Source of the DNA: Mastigias papua
Lineage: Eukaryota > Cnidaria > Scyphozoa > Rhizostomeae > Mastigiidae
Length of the DNA stretch: 64,000 bases
Direction of reading: 5' to 3'
Assembly: GCA_964019165.1 (NCBI GenBank)
Contig: OZ025276.1
Span: forward strand, 1,798,001 to 1,862,000
The translations under genes and the position numbers were made by a program. Shown here in pieces: positions 10,604-21,894 of this stretch (position 1 is the first letter of the stretch; each line of letters opens with the position of its first letter). The notes under the pieces were generated by a model that was not told the origin of the DNA, did not search any database, and saw only the letters and a program-made list of their open reading frames with translations.

Positions 10604-13052
10604 TCTCTATTATACGAATTGTTGAATGCACAAAACTGTTTAAAATGCTCTCTACAATGAGGCACTAATGAAACTACATGACATATTGTATCCTGCTTCA
10701 CTCAACTCTAACTTAAGGAGTCTTGGAAGTAATTTTAAGATGTTGTACCAGATACAATATAGCACATGAATTGGCAGGTATCAGTGGTTCTGTTATCATA
10801 TAGGTGACCACTAATCCTGTCCACAGAGGTACACAATCAAGTCTGATCCATAAATTTAGGTGCTATACAACTGGAAACTGTGATAGGACTTGGTAGTTCA
10901 AGGTGATAAAACAAAAGAATATTGCTTAGTAGTCCTATATCACACATTTATATAATATATAACAGATTGTAAAACCCATGATTGAGCAGCGTGAATCATA
11001 TTAGATATCAGCCAAAGTTCTTGGGGGGTGTCCATAGGTTATGGCTATACAAAAAAAATAATGCAGCTATCCAGTACTAAAGTATCTGTTACAACCATGT
11101 GAAATTCAGATTTCAACCAATAATTGTAGTTGGATAGGGGAAAGTGGCCCCATAAATCAAATATTGCTATCTAGTACTAAGTCATCCCTAAAAAACTATA
11201 ATATCATATGCAGAATGATCTATGGAAGTCAGTACTTCTTTGAAATGAGTAATAATATATATCCTGTATCATCAACTCAGATGTCAAACGAAGGCATTAC
11301 TTCAGTGGGGGCAAGGGGTGTCATAAAGTAAGTCCAGGAAATAAAAATGATGGTCATATCTAGTACTAAGTCATCCCTTAAGAGTATATCATCACGTGTA
11401 GAATGATCTATGGAATTCGGTAATGGCATTTATAACAAATGACCTCAGAAAGAAGGGGAACTGTGTCCCAACAGAAGAACATTCAGTATAGTGGAACCCC
11501 TTACATTTGACTTGACCAGAATAACTCTACCATCTATAGTGGAAATAACTATGAAGCCTACTGTAAATACAGTGAAAACAAATAAAAAGAGAGTTACTGA
11601 GCTGAGAATAAAGTAGGTAGCATCTTAGTGTTTGCCTGTAAAACGTGTATGATAAAATCAAGGAGTATATTCGACTGTAAGGGCAATATCTCAAATGTAA
11701 GCAAAGTGCCCAAACTCTTGAGACATCTTAACATCCAACTCACGTGCATATACTAAGACTTAAGAGCAAACTAAAAGCTCCTAGTACATCAGCAAATATT
11801 GCATTAAATACTTCCTCGATATCATAACCATACTTCTGCAGTAACAAAAAGGTACTTTAGAACAGAAAATCAAGCGAAGCTGAGCTGAACTGCCATGAGC
11901 TTATTGCCCCTGAAGCACAGTTATGGAATGGAATCACCCTCAAAAGACTGCAATTAAATCCAAAACAAAGGTCAACAGGTATCTGCGATCGTGAGATGAA
12001 CATGGGAATCCCCTCGCATTTCACAGTACGCACTAGGACAAAAGTAAAGAGTGAAAGTAAAAACTGCAAAAGTAGGGTAACCAAATTCAGCAATAGCCCT
12101 ATACATACTTCAATGAAAGCATTCCACATACCAAGACTTTATCCCCAAACACAACCGTATCCTATGTCATTCATACATGTGGTAAAAGCAATGGATAAAG
12201 TCCAAGCTAGCAAGGAATACAATAGTAAACATACCATAATCATTTCATCACAATGTAGCAAGAAACCTAGGATACCTTAGCGAATGAAATCAAGCGAAAA
12301 AGCATTAAACTGGGGGCAGAGCAATGAAATTCTCCTCCAAGTCACACGACAACTATACGGTAGTCCTAATCAAACCATTGCCAACTGAAAGCAGCAAGCA
12401 CGCCATTCCATGTCATCTAAATAGGCATGAAAAGCAAACAACCTGCCATAATCTAGCACCGAATACAAAGTCAAACATATGTTGAATATCTTTTCACAAT
12501 TTAGCAGTAAAAGCACAGTGATTTAGTACACAGAATCGAACAACTGTGAGAAGAACTGTCATGGCGGTAAGTCACTCGAGGGAAGGTGGCTGAATCTCGT
12601 TGAAAGATATGGAAATAAATGGCTGGCAACAGGAGAATACAGATGAAATGGACAAAGGACATACAGGAATTCTTAACTCAAACCATGTCAGGAAAATAGA
12701 GCTGGCTTACCTGGAAGAACTGCAACCAAAGTCTCATCGCGATAACACACACAGTTACTTAGTCCTACTGGACTGCTCGCAAAACTGACAACACGAGCTC
12801 CAGCAGTGTAGGAGCAACAGTATTGCTGTGAGTGGAGATGGGAAGAAAGGTGAATAACTCGGTGAAAAAAAATCATATCTCTTCTTATGTCAGTGGTAGG
12901 CCCAAATGGCTACCCTCAACAGAAATTTGGGGGCCATGGGACAAATACCCTGGGAGGAGATCATGTAGGCGGAATCAGGTCATGTGGTACAAATCTGAGC
13001 AATCTGATTGGTTTGGCATACATTATCATATAGGCATCTTAGTATATAGAGA
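10064..13052 (-). mobile_element. Helitron-like non-autonomous insertion
   Basis: Read on the minus strand it begins TCTCTATATACTAAG (complement of 13038-13052). It ends with the hairpin AGCCCGC-GTGTA-GCGGGCT, eleven bases, then GCTAG (complement of 10064-10068). It lies exactly between an A and a T of the host, with no target duplication. These are the Helitron hallmarks: 5' TC, a hairpin shortly before 3' CTAG, and A/T insertion. No Rep/helicase gene is visible, so it would depend on an autonomous partner. The interior from 10604 to 13052 has no recognisable gene; the motif CTAGTACTAAGTCATCC recurs at about 11171 and 11361. Confidence 0.75.
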
Positions 13053-14334
13053 TTATGTCCTGGTCCATCTTCAATCTACCTTCCAGTTCTCTCTCCCTGA
13101 TGGATTGTTCTCTCTCTTTCATATCTTGCTGTCTCCTTCTTATCATTATGTCCCCCTCTTCTCTCCTTCCCTTTAGGTCCATCTCCCTCTTTCTCAGCTC
13201 TAAGTCCTCCTCTTCAAGTTTACTGTCATGTTGTCATCTCTCTTTCAAATACTCCATGACATTTGTCCCACCTCTTCTCTTCCTACCCTCACTTTCCACA
13301 TTTTCCCTTGCCCTGGTTTCCCCCATTCTCTCCATTGCTCTTTTCCTCATTGATTCAGCAGTTGCTCTGTCCTTATCCAACTCAGCTCTCTTCCTTTTCT
13401 CTCAACTTGCAACTGCTCTTGCTGGCTCTCCTCCATTCCACTTAACTCCTCTAGAGCCTGATCTAGCTCATCAGGCTCATGTGGACAAATCCCACTTGCC
13501 CTTTCTTTGAAAGACCTCTGTCTTTTAAAATCGTTAATCAGTTTGGTGTACCGATCTCGCACCCCTCTTTGGTCCACCAAGAAGCGTGGCACCTTAATCA
13601 AATTTACATTAGACGCTATTTTGTCCCAGCATTGTCCATGATCTCTGGCGCCATTCTTGAACTGGAAGGGCTGGGTGATAAGAACTTCCCGACACAACAT
13701 TATGTCATGTCTCCTGGTCCACGTCATTTTGTGCCTTTGTGGGTAGTTAATAGAGAGATAAAAGACATCATACTTTCACAGTAGATTCTAATGTATATTC
13801 TACTACATGAAAGTTACATTTGAATATTTAAAACTTTTATCTTTCAAATGCAAACACTCGAAATAACCTAGCACAGGACTTTATACAATATATGAAAAGC
13901 ACATAAAACATGACTTTTTACAAAAGCATAAACTCTGTGAGCATTCAGTGAATTCTTACAAAGGTCATAAGAAGCACAATAACTACAAGCATAGCCTGAA
14001 TTTCTGTAACAACAAATGAACTTGTAGCCATTTCTTTGGACGTTTTGTTCCGGTTTTCGATAACACTAAAATACAAGAGTAACTCGTGTAAATTGAATGT
14101 TTATCATGTAAAAGGGGTAAAACGAAAGCTTGCCTAATTCATCAAGCTTACAGCAGCCAGACTATTCAATTCTTACCTTTTAAGATCGACGTTCCAATGA
14201 GGACGGCAAATCGGTAGAGCTGATGTCCAGATCTGAGAAGACGGAAAGACGGGGGTAGGCACTATTCCTGGCCGCACTTGCTCCAGGCCTCGCTAATGTC
14301 TCCATCGTCATTTCGTCGTCGATCGGAAACTCTC

Positions 14335-15343
14335 TATTGCAGAAGAGATAGTACACATGATTAGAAAATTTGATTGATTTAATGAAATGCAAAAATCGAT
14401 GTTCTCTCGAGTTGTCTCCTAAGTAGAAAAGGGAACCATTATCACTAGTGGTCCAAGTATTATACTACTTCAAGTTGGTTGATTTCTTCAAAGAAACTCT
14501 ACAAAGGCTGCTGACTTGTGTTATCCCTCTCATAACCTGGAGGTTCCAAGATAGATCTCCCTCTGTTTTCACTCTAACCCCACAGCTTAAGTCGCTTAGG
14601 CAACCAGCCATGAATAGGTGAATACATGAAATTCATGAAAATGAACACCTCTACTTATTGCTACTAGATGATCTAAACCCCTACTAGACATTTGTTTGTA
14701 TTCCCCCTCCCTGACTTTGTACAATGACAAAAGGACTGTAATGCAGTGAACCAAATGGTTCACAGTTAGTTCTGTTGAGTTAAGATTGGGATTTCAAAGG
14801 ACTTATTCATTCTTCCTCTAGACCTACTGTTGTGGATAAGCTGACGGTATTACATTTGGTGACCAGTGTATTTTTTGAACTGCTGCAGTGCGATGGATCC
14901 TGGCACTAATACTTTACTTCACCATAGTTTTCCTTCCCAGGTAGACATTACTGGTGGTTATTTTATTAATCGTGTGTAGTGAAACTTCTGTAGTTGTTTC
15001 TCTTGAGGAATCACAACCCTACACACTCCTTTGGATCTTGACAAGATCAGAAGGATAATCAAGAAAATGTGACCATGTGCACAAGCAACAATTTCATATT
15101 AATAGATGTGACTTCTCTCTGCTACAACCTTGCCACAATGGAATCATTATGAAATCTGACACACATATTCAAACAACACACTACACTAGACACAAATCTT
15201 AACACATAATGATATTGAATACATGTCCACTATTCAGCATGATAAAAAACTTGTCAACATGCTAGCACACAGTATTTGCAACGTAGTACCCTCCTTGATC
15301 CCCTAGAGATCAAGCAGAAGTTTAGCAATGAAGCTTCCATCCT
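14335..15343. other. Non-coding stretch, probable LTR sequence
   Basis: There is no gene here. At about 14847-14863 the plus strand reads ATTACATTTGGTGACCA, a typical LTR end followed by a primer-binding-site-like TTTGGTGACC. The preceding few hundred bases could therefore be an LTR. The right part adjoins the C-terminus of the minus-strand BEL-3 pseudogene and probably includes its 3' untranslated region. The exact element was not resolved. Confidence 0.35.
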
Positions 15344-16094
15344 TTACAGCAATGCACACTGGTGAGACTTGCTCCTTCTCATTTCTCCTCCACTTGTTTT
15401 CTCTTCATCCCTTACAGCTTCCTCCTGATCCATTACTACCTGTTTCTCTTCTGTATCCACACTCTCACTAGTTATATGATCAATGTTTAAAGCAGTAGAC
15501 ATTGAAATAGGGTAAACCATGTGAACCCATCTGCTCAAAAATAAATGGGTGACCTTTACCCACACCTGGCATAGAAACACGTCTTACCTCTAAATCTTTC
15601 CCAGTTATCAGGTTTTTGACAATTTCTATTTTCCATATCAATCTCTTTTCACCATCTTTGTGGACCAGTGCAACTCCTTTCTCTGCAACATTTGGTACAT
15701 TCTTCTTCATCCTGGAACCCCCTCTTAAAGGGGAAGTTCAGTCCAAAACTAAAATTTGATATGTTGTAGAGAATGTCGTAAAACCCTAAGATCTGAAATA
15801 TTTTACCTTTCACTTGCGTAGTTCTGCTGAATTCCCAATTGTTTCACATGAAAATTGACCTCATGCTAGGCTGCCATTTGCAACTTTTTGGAAGTAGACG
15901 GTTGTTGTTGCACTGATGTCATCACGTTGAAAAAGACACTAAATCATAGCTTCCTACATACTGAATTACATAGAATGGGGAGAGTGCACCCGAGTTTCTA
16001 ACTCAAAAACAACTAATTGCAACAGCTACAGCACAAATGTGTTTAAATAGGAAGGAAACATTTATCTTTAAACCAAATATTGCGCCTATTTAGA

Positions 16095-16983
16095 ATGGCT
16101 GAGTATTACAGAGAGATGTCAGAAGAAAGCAATGCTGAAAGTAGCGATTCGGAGGATATGGAGATAGCTAGTAGGATTAATTTACAACCTTTTGACATGG
16201 AACCTAGAAGGAACTGTGACAATTTGGAAGTTGACTTTGCCTCTCAGTCTGACAGTTCAAGTGACAGTGAAACTGAACACAAAAGAAGTGGCAATACTGA
16301 CTGGTGTGACTGTGGAAAGAAATCTCGTCCAATGGAGACCTATACTGAAAGTTTAAGCTGTCAAGATACGAATGAGATCCCTGAGCATCTGTTTACAGGT
16401 AAAAGATATAATTACTCAACATACTCAGCATGACATTTAGGAAATTATTTAAAAACGTAATTCACAAGTCATATGTGCCGTGTTTTCCACTAAAATGATC
16501 ATTGGGGAGATGTTCCTATGTAAAGAGGTCAGCAGTGCTAATGAACATATCAATTACTTTCATAGGCGAACTTTTCATAACAAAGACAGAAAACTTTCGA
16601 TTGATTTGCTTGACAAGACCAGTACTGGAAACAGCTCTTTCAGCAATGAACAACGTAAGAGGAGACAAGCTGGTACTCAATAACAAGTAAGTAATGTATT
16701 AGCAAATAGTATATAACAGCTGTGTCTTGAAACACTTAGTTGTTTTTATATAGACAGGTTCTATAGGTTAGAATCTGCCACATTTTATGCAAAAATTTTT
16801 CAAATCAACAGGAGCCTATGATTTGCAGCCTATAAACAATACACATGGTGGATTCATAACCTTCTTGTAAAAGATGTCCGTACAGTTATTCCTTTGTGTG
16901 CACTTTGGGCGATAGGAGACACTTTCCCATCTGATGACGGTACCTATGTGCCTTTTATGGAGAGTCATGTGGAAGAAAGAAGG
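16095..16983 (+). pseudogene. P2X7-receptor C-terminus-like zinc-binding domain protein inside Kolobok
   Basis: Three exons can be traced. Exon 1 (16095-16398, donor GTAAAA) starts MAEYYREMSEESNAESSDSE, is acidic, and contains DWCDCGKKSRPM. Exon 2 (about 16566-16686, acceptor TTTCATAG, donor GTAAGT) encodes FRLICLTRPVLETAL. Exon 3 (from 16812, acceptor CAACAG) encodes AYKQYTWWIHNLL, VIPLCALWAI and DGTYVPF. The spacing of Cys/Trp motifs matches the cysteine-rich intracellular domain of vertebrate P2X7, which also occurs in stand-alone invertebrate proteins. An early TGA in exon 3 (16819-16821) makes this copy a likely pseudogene. Exons were joined by eye. Confidence 0.65.
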
Positions 16984-17199
16984 CTTTGAATGAAAGTGAC
17001 ACTGACCCAGAATAACATGACATGTACTATTTATACAAAGGTGGGTGTGTTCGGGGAATTTGAAATTACTGTTACCACCTTTGTAATAATAAATGATAGC
17101 TAACATGATTTGGCAATAAACTCATACTGTAAAGTGTGTGCGCATGGTATTTACAGGTTCGTCTTTACTTGGCTTTTCCTTTGTTGCAATTTTTTTGGA

Positions 17200-18982
17200 A
17201 TGTTTGACAGCAATTGCACAGGTCCAAGCTTCGTCTTTTTGAACTACGATTCCACAGTTTCTTGCATCAATTCCTTAAGATAAGTTTTTTCCTTTTTTTC
17301 TGATATTTTCTTTACTACCCAACTCTGGGTAACCTTGGTAAATACAAGTTTGTGTCTATTACAGGTTTTGGCTTGCTTGCATTCCGTCCCTGAGTTGTGA
17401 TCCATAATAGCAAGCTCTGATTTGGCAACCATTCCATCAAGTCCGAAATGTAAGTGCTTTGGACAATATTTATTATATAAAGAATGGTACACGTCAAGTC
17501 CTCCAGTGTGACTAAATTCGGTTAGGAACTTTAGATCATTTAACAGACTTATCTTTCACAACAGATTGAAGAGCCATGTGTGTTCTTTTAGCCAAAGTTT
17601 TTCCAGTTTGTCCCTTTTTGTAAGCCTCGCATGTATACACCGTTTATAGACAGTAGCATCTTCCCAACAGTGCACGTTTTGAATGTGATATAAAATACTT
17701 ACCCATTTCTCCAATAGCTAATGGGGGCCCTTATTGCATGTAACACAGCACCACCAGAAGTGATTGATGATTGATTTTATCCAATCATTTATGTCATGAC
17801 ATCCTCTCTATTCTTCACTACTTTCACTGGCTTTTTCTTGATATTTCTGCTCGCATGCCAGATGTCGACCTGATGATTGATGTTGCCTTTATGGTTCTTC
17901 ATATATGATTTTATTTGGGAATGACGATCAGTTGTTAGCATTTTTGTATTAAGTCCTTTAATTTCTAATGATTCAAGGCAGTTTATAAGTCCTTGTTTAT
18001 CCATAGCATTCGGATACAGTACCTATATGCACAATAGAGAACTCTATGATTTTATTAGTATTTGTATCTAATACAGTGTAAGTTCTATATTTAGTGGAAT
18101 AACCTGGTGAGTCACATCTACCATCTCCTGCCAGTTCTACAGGATTTTTGACGTCAGACATTATTCTCTGCCTGGATGTTTTAAAAATGAGATCTACCAT
18201 CGGAAAAACAACTTTGCTTTGTATAGCATGGTAGCTGGTCCGCCCAATAAACGATATTTTACAAAGATACATCATTTCCTTTATTCTTGTATATGTATTT
18301 CCAGAATAAAGAAGTGCAGCTGATACTTCACGATTTGCTAGCGACATTCCTCGTGTTCTCGGACATGAATACCATGTGGTTTCATGGTTATTGATGCCTA
18401 TTCTATGGACTTTTAGCATAGCACCTATTATTGCTACTTGAACTATCTCTGTGATAGAGGAGCATTTAGAACAAAAACCCAACAATGGAAGCAAGCATTC
18501 CAAAAGATGATGAACTTAGACTCATCATTTGGAACAAATTCTCGTGTTTCATCATTGTCTTTCTCACTACTCTCATCATTATCATCACACATATTGTCAA
18601 TGCTGTATGGTGCATCATGCTGCATCAGACCTGTCACTTCCTCATCTGTTTCACCACTACAAGATGCATCTGACATATTAACGATTAATTAAATCTAATG
18701 AAGTGTTAACTGCCATATGATTAATGTCAGGACCATTGTACTGCATAGCTACGTTACCTTGCAAAGGGGATGTGCCGATTTTCTTATTGATAACCTTAAT
18801 CCTTTCCCCACGCTTTTATCAGCAACAGACTTCTCCTCAGTTTGAGTGCCAGCACTTTTAAAGGGGGGCTCCATGGCTCCCAGGTCACTTTTCACTGTGT
18901 CAGTTGCTGAATGTTCTACACACACATTGTCTAGACACTGAAAAGGGTTTAGTACATGAAAACCAATTGTTGTGCGACCCAA
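17200..18982 (-). pseudogene. Kolobok transposase, DDE core and C-terminus
   Basis: Reading down the minus strand there is an SAGTQTEEKS linker (about 18830-18860) and an acidic region (18500-18676). The core follows: LLPLLGFCSKC, VHRIGINNHETTWYSCP, ELAGDGRCDSPGYSTKYRTY (first Asp) and MLTTDRHSQIKSYM (second Asp). Then come VDIWHASRNIKKK, SHTGGLDVYHSLYNKYCPK and HLHFGLDGMVAKSELAIMDH. The third catalytic position normally shows LE before YH; here it reads LD. One frameshift near 18000 and several stops between 17560 and 17790 disrupt it. It is convergent with the P2X7-like gene. Confidence 0.85.
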
Positions 18983-19239
18983 ATTGGAAACTTTGCTAAA
19001 ATTTTTCTACAGCCATTATAATGATGCTTTAAAAATGCAAAGCACATATTTCATGTAAATGGTAAATGAGTACCAAATAAACTATATGGCAATAACTCCA
19101 TATACTATCCACTGATTTGCACTTAGTGTCATCGTTACAATGCAATTTGTCACAGCCTACAAACCATCCATACATAAGTAACAACTCAATGTAATTAGAT
19201 GTAAGAATACACGTACTCTATGTTTATCATTTCTTGCAG

Positions 19240-20869
19240 CCCTGTTGTGTTATGTGTAACGGTAGCACCTCAAAAAGTCCTATACCCTTTGACCTAGGAG
19301 CTACCCCTTTGTCAAAATTAATGTCTTCGTAGGTATTGTTAACTACCGGAATGCGTAAGTGTTTAGTGACTTTGTCCATTAATATGTCCACAATGTCTAG
19401 ACTTCCATCCTCAACTTTGAGAGGGTCAAATAAAAATGCTCTGGATTCCTGCTCAGCTCTCAAACTTTCTTAATCTTTGAAGGAATCATTCTAACCGTAT
19501 TTACAGGAACCATAGTTGCTTTTGCAATCCTTACACATGCTCAGCCTTTTGATGTTTGCTCTTTGTAATACCGAACAGTCACATTCTTTTCCCTGTCCTT
19601 ACCCATGAAAGTAATGGAGTTATTCTCTTGATTTCTTACAACCCCATTGAACTGTTATTCCGTCTGAATGCCTAAAATATTTGATGTAATCTACGATGAT
19701 ACCAAGATGGGTTGGTATTCCATCGTAAAATTTGAGCCATCTGTGCCATTAAATTTAAAGTTCAAATATACAACACCATCTAGTTGAAAAGTCCCTCCAG
19801 ATACTCCCACTCCAGTGTTCGTCACAGGAACTATAGGGGGACGCACTTGAAGGCTTTCATATGTTTCTCTAGTTATCATGCTGTATGTGCTTCCTGGGTC
19901 ATACAGCATGTCAATTTCTCTACCTCCAACGTCTACATGACGTGTGATCCTTGAAACTGGTTGTAATTTAACCTGGCTTTCGTTAGTATCTATTTGAGCT
20001 TTTCCAGAAGCACTCTTTAGAGATGTTTTAGAAGCGCCTGCTCTGTCACAACTGTATTCCTTTGATTCTCTACAAAATTTGGCAATGTGTCCTTTCCTTT
20101 GGCATTTGTTACACGTTTTCAACCTGTGGCATTGCGATCTAATGTGTCCTGTCTTCTGACAGTAATCACATATCTTTCTTCGTATATTATCTCGTGAACG
20201 AGTGTCGTTTCCATCTTTAAATTTTGCCAGCAATGTCCCAATCATATCTTCAAGTTTATCTAATCTTCCGTTCGTTTATTCCTTGGGTAACCATGATCAC
20301 TAGTGTCGACTATATCTGTTTTCATTGCACTTGCTCCAAATGGGTGCCCTTCCAACTTGGTGTCCAATACCTCAATAAGGCTTTCCAGCTTCAGATTGCC
20401 AGACAGTTGTAATATCTTTATTTTAGATTTCAGTGCATCGTCAAGATTAGCCATAATATGGTTAATTGCAATTAATTAAACTGCTGACTCATCTGTTAAT
20501 CCATATAATTCCTCAATAGCCATTTTCAACTCGTGAATAAATGAAGGAATTTTCATGCCTTTTCTGAACTTTACTGAACTTTAATGAATGTAGCTTACAC
20601 TCCAGTGCCCTTCTATAATCTGACCCACTAAATTTGTCCTTTAATATGTTCTTCAACTCCATATATGTTAAATCTGCATTGCCAGCTACTGTGTTCGAAG
20701 CAACGGTGAATGCGATCTCATCTAAATAACAAATAAGTAAATTTCGCCATGATGTATGCTTATCCTTGATACCTAAGCCATTTAAGTGTGCTTCAAACTG
20801 TGCCGGCCATCCTTTTATACTAATTTCATTATCTCCATGACATTTAACGATCTGGGGTACTCGAGGCAT
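19240..20869 (-). pseudogene. Gypsy gag/protease of G2
   Basis: The gag start MPRVPQIVKCHGDNEISIKG is at 20869, with WPAQFEAHLNGLGI and WRNLLICYL. A frame change follows near 20513. Two CCHC zinc knuckles occur at about 20090-20175, CDYCQKTGHIRSQC and CNKCQRKGHIAKFC. Downstream is an aspartic-protease-like region with IDMLYDPGSTYSMITRETY, where the usual D-S/T-G reads D-P-G. The last recognisable part (19304-19463) includes DGSLDIVDILMDKVTKH. Packaging and proteolysis roles follow from the domains. The polymerase part is absent. Confidence 0.75.
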
Positions 20870-20985
20870 CTTTATTCTTTATTCCTTCTATCTCGGTAGG
20901 ACCTCCAAAAGTGTTGTGTTATGTGTAACGGTAACACCTCAAAAAGTCCTATACCCTTTGACCTAGGAGCTACTTAAACATGCTA
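19243..20985 (-). mobile_element. Small Gypsy-like LTR element G2 in the Kolobok intron
   Basis: A 62-bp direct repeat marks the ends: 19243-19304 and 20912-20973, with one difference. Just inside the right copy, on the minus strand, TTTGGAGGTCCTACCGAGAT (about 20890-20909) looks like a primer-binding site. The same motif follows the left LTR of element G1 at 38,090. The 5' LTR could start at a TGTTAGCATG at about 20985. No reverse transcriptase or integrase is present, so the element is internally deleted or non-autonomous. Confidence 0.65.
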
Positions 20986-21894
20986 ACATACTATGCGGCG
21001 TCTACTAAATTAACTATATGACGTGAGGATAATACTTATTTACATAAACCATAATAAGCTACACGAATCACTCATTATAAATCACAACAGCCCTCTCTAG
21101 AGAAATCTTTCTTTTGTTGGGTATCTGATTAGATACAAAAACTGTTGGAACTGCATCATTTTTTAAGGTCATAGCACCTGGCCTTTTCTCCATCAACTCT
21201 GTCTAAAATTAAGAGAGGTTTCCTTATAGCACCCCTATGTCAACATTCTCCATTACATCCTGATAGAAACGAGATAATACATGTAGCATGTACATTTTTT
21301 TCTAAGATTGTATCTACAGAGTTGGACTGCATTTATCTTCCGGCAGCAATGTGATTCAAATGTGACAAAAATTAGTATCTCCATTGAGACTTTTCCAGTT
21401 TGGTCACTAATAACACCACTTCTCTACAATGACGTATTTTGAATGCTGTTTTTCTCACCACTTGCTACATGACTGATACACGTCACTTCTTTTGTTATAC
21501 TTCATTCTGGTCAATGGCAATAAACTCCCATACATAGGTCTTTTCATTATTATTTTATTCAATGGCTTTGAGCTACGTTTTCATACTCTTTTAGTGACTG
21601 ATACATATCGTACGTAATGGAGGAAGTAGATATCAAGGGCATTTTCACTACTTAAATATGTAAGCCTGCCGTACACGAGCAACTTTTGTATTTGAAACAC
21701 AGCAACATTTGTGTTTGAAACAATGTTGCCCATGTGCGCTAGTCAAAGACAGAGATTTTTGTGTGTCAAAGATTGTTGGCGAGATTAAACATGTTAAATC
21801 TGGAAAACTGTTTTTCAAACACAAAATACAAAGAACCAATCACTTCGTCTGCATAAGTCACGTGTTAAGGGCGATCAAGCGTGATCACGACAAC

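Larger units (their letters stand above)
9951..13727 (-). pseudogene. Myb-like partner protein of Harbinger copy A, split by a Helitron
   Basis: The N-terminus is at 13727 (MTWTRRHDIMLCREVLI), with FLVDQRGVRDRYTKL and RASGICPHEPDELDQALEEL as in copy F. A frame change occurs near 13350-13400, after which E/R-rich coiled-coil sequence continues to 13053. The remaining C-terminal part is at 9951-10063, on the other side of the Helitron-like insertion, and ends at a TAA (complement of 9951-9953) after EKKE. Setting the insertion aside brings the glutamine-rich C-terminal segment back into frame, which fixes the insertion point. Confidence 0.85.
1..14334 (+). mobile_element. Harbinger-type DNA transposon, copy A (left end outside window)
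   Basis: The copy has a plus-strand DDE transposase and a minus-strand Myb-like partner in convergent order, the same arrangement as the complete copy F at 41636-45117. Its right terminal inverted repeat lies at about 14275-14334 and ends in CTCTC followed by TA. The left terminus is off the window. The element is broken by three later insertions: a hAT (64-2663), Harbinger copy B (2989-8690) and a Helitron-like element (10064-13052). At each of these points the host reading frame continues on the far side, which shows copy A is older than all three. Both of its genes are decayed. Confidence 0.88.

Noticed and set aside
13055..13510. Ser/Leu-rich plus-strand ORF, like a secreted or membrane protein
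   Set aside because: It is the antisense of the E/R-rich coiled coil of the Myb partner; the same artefact occurs at 36145-36693 and 43806-44006.
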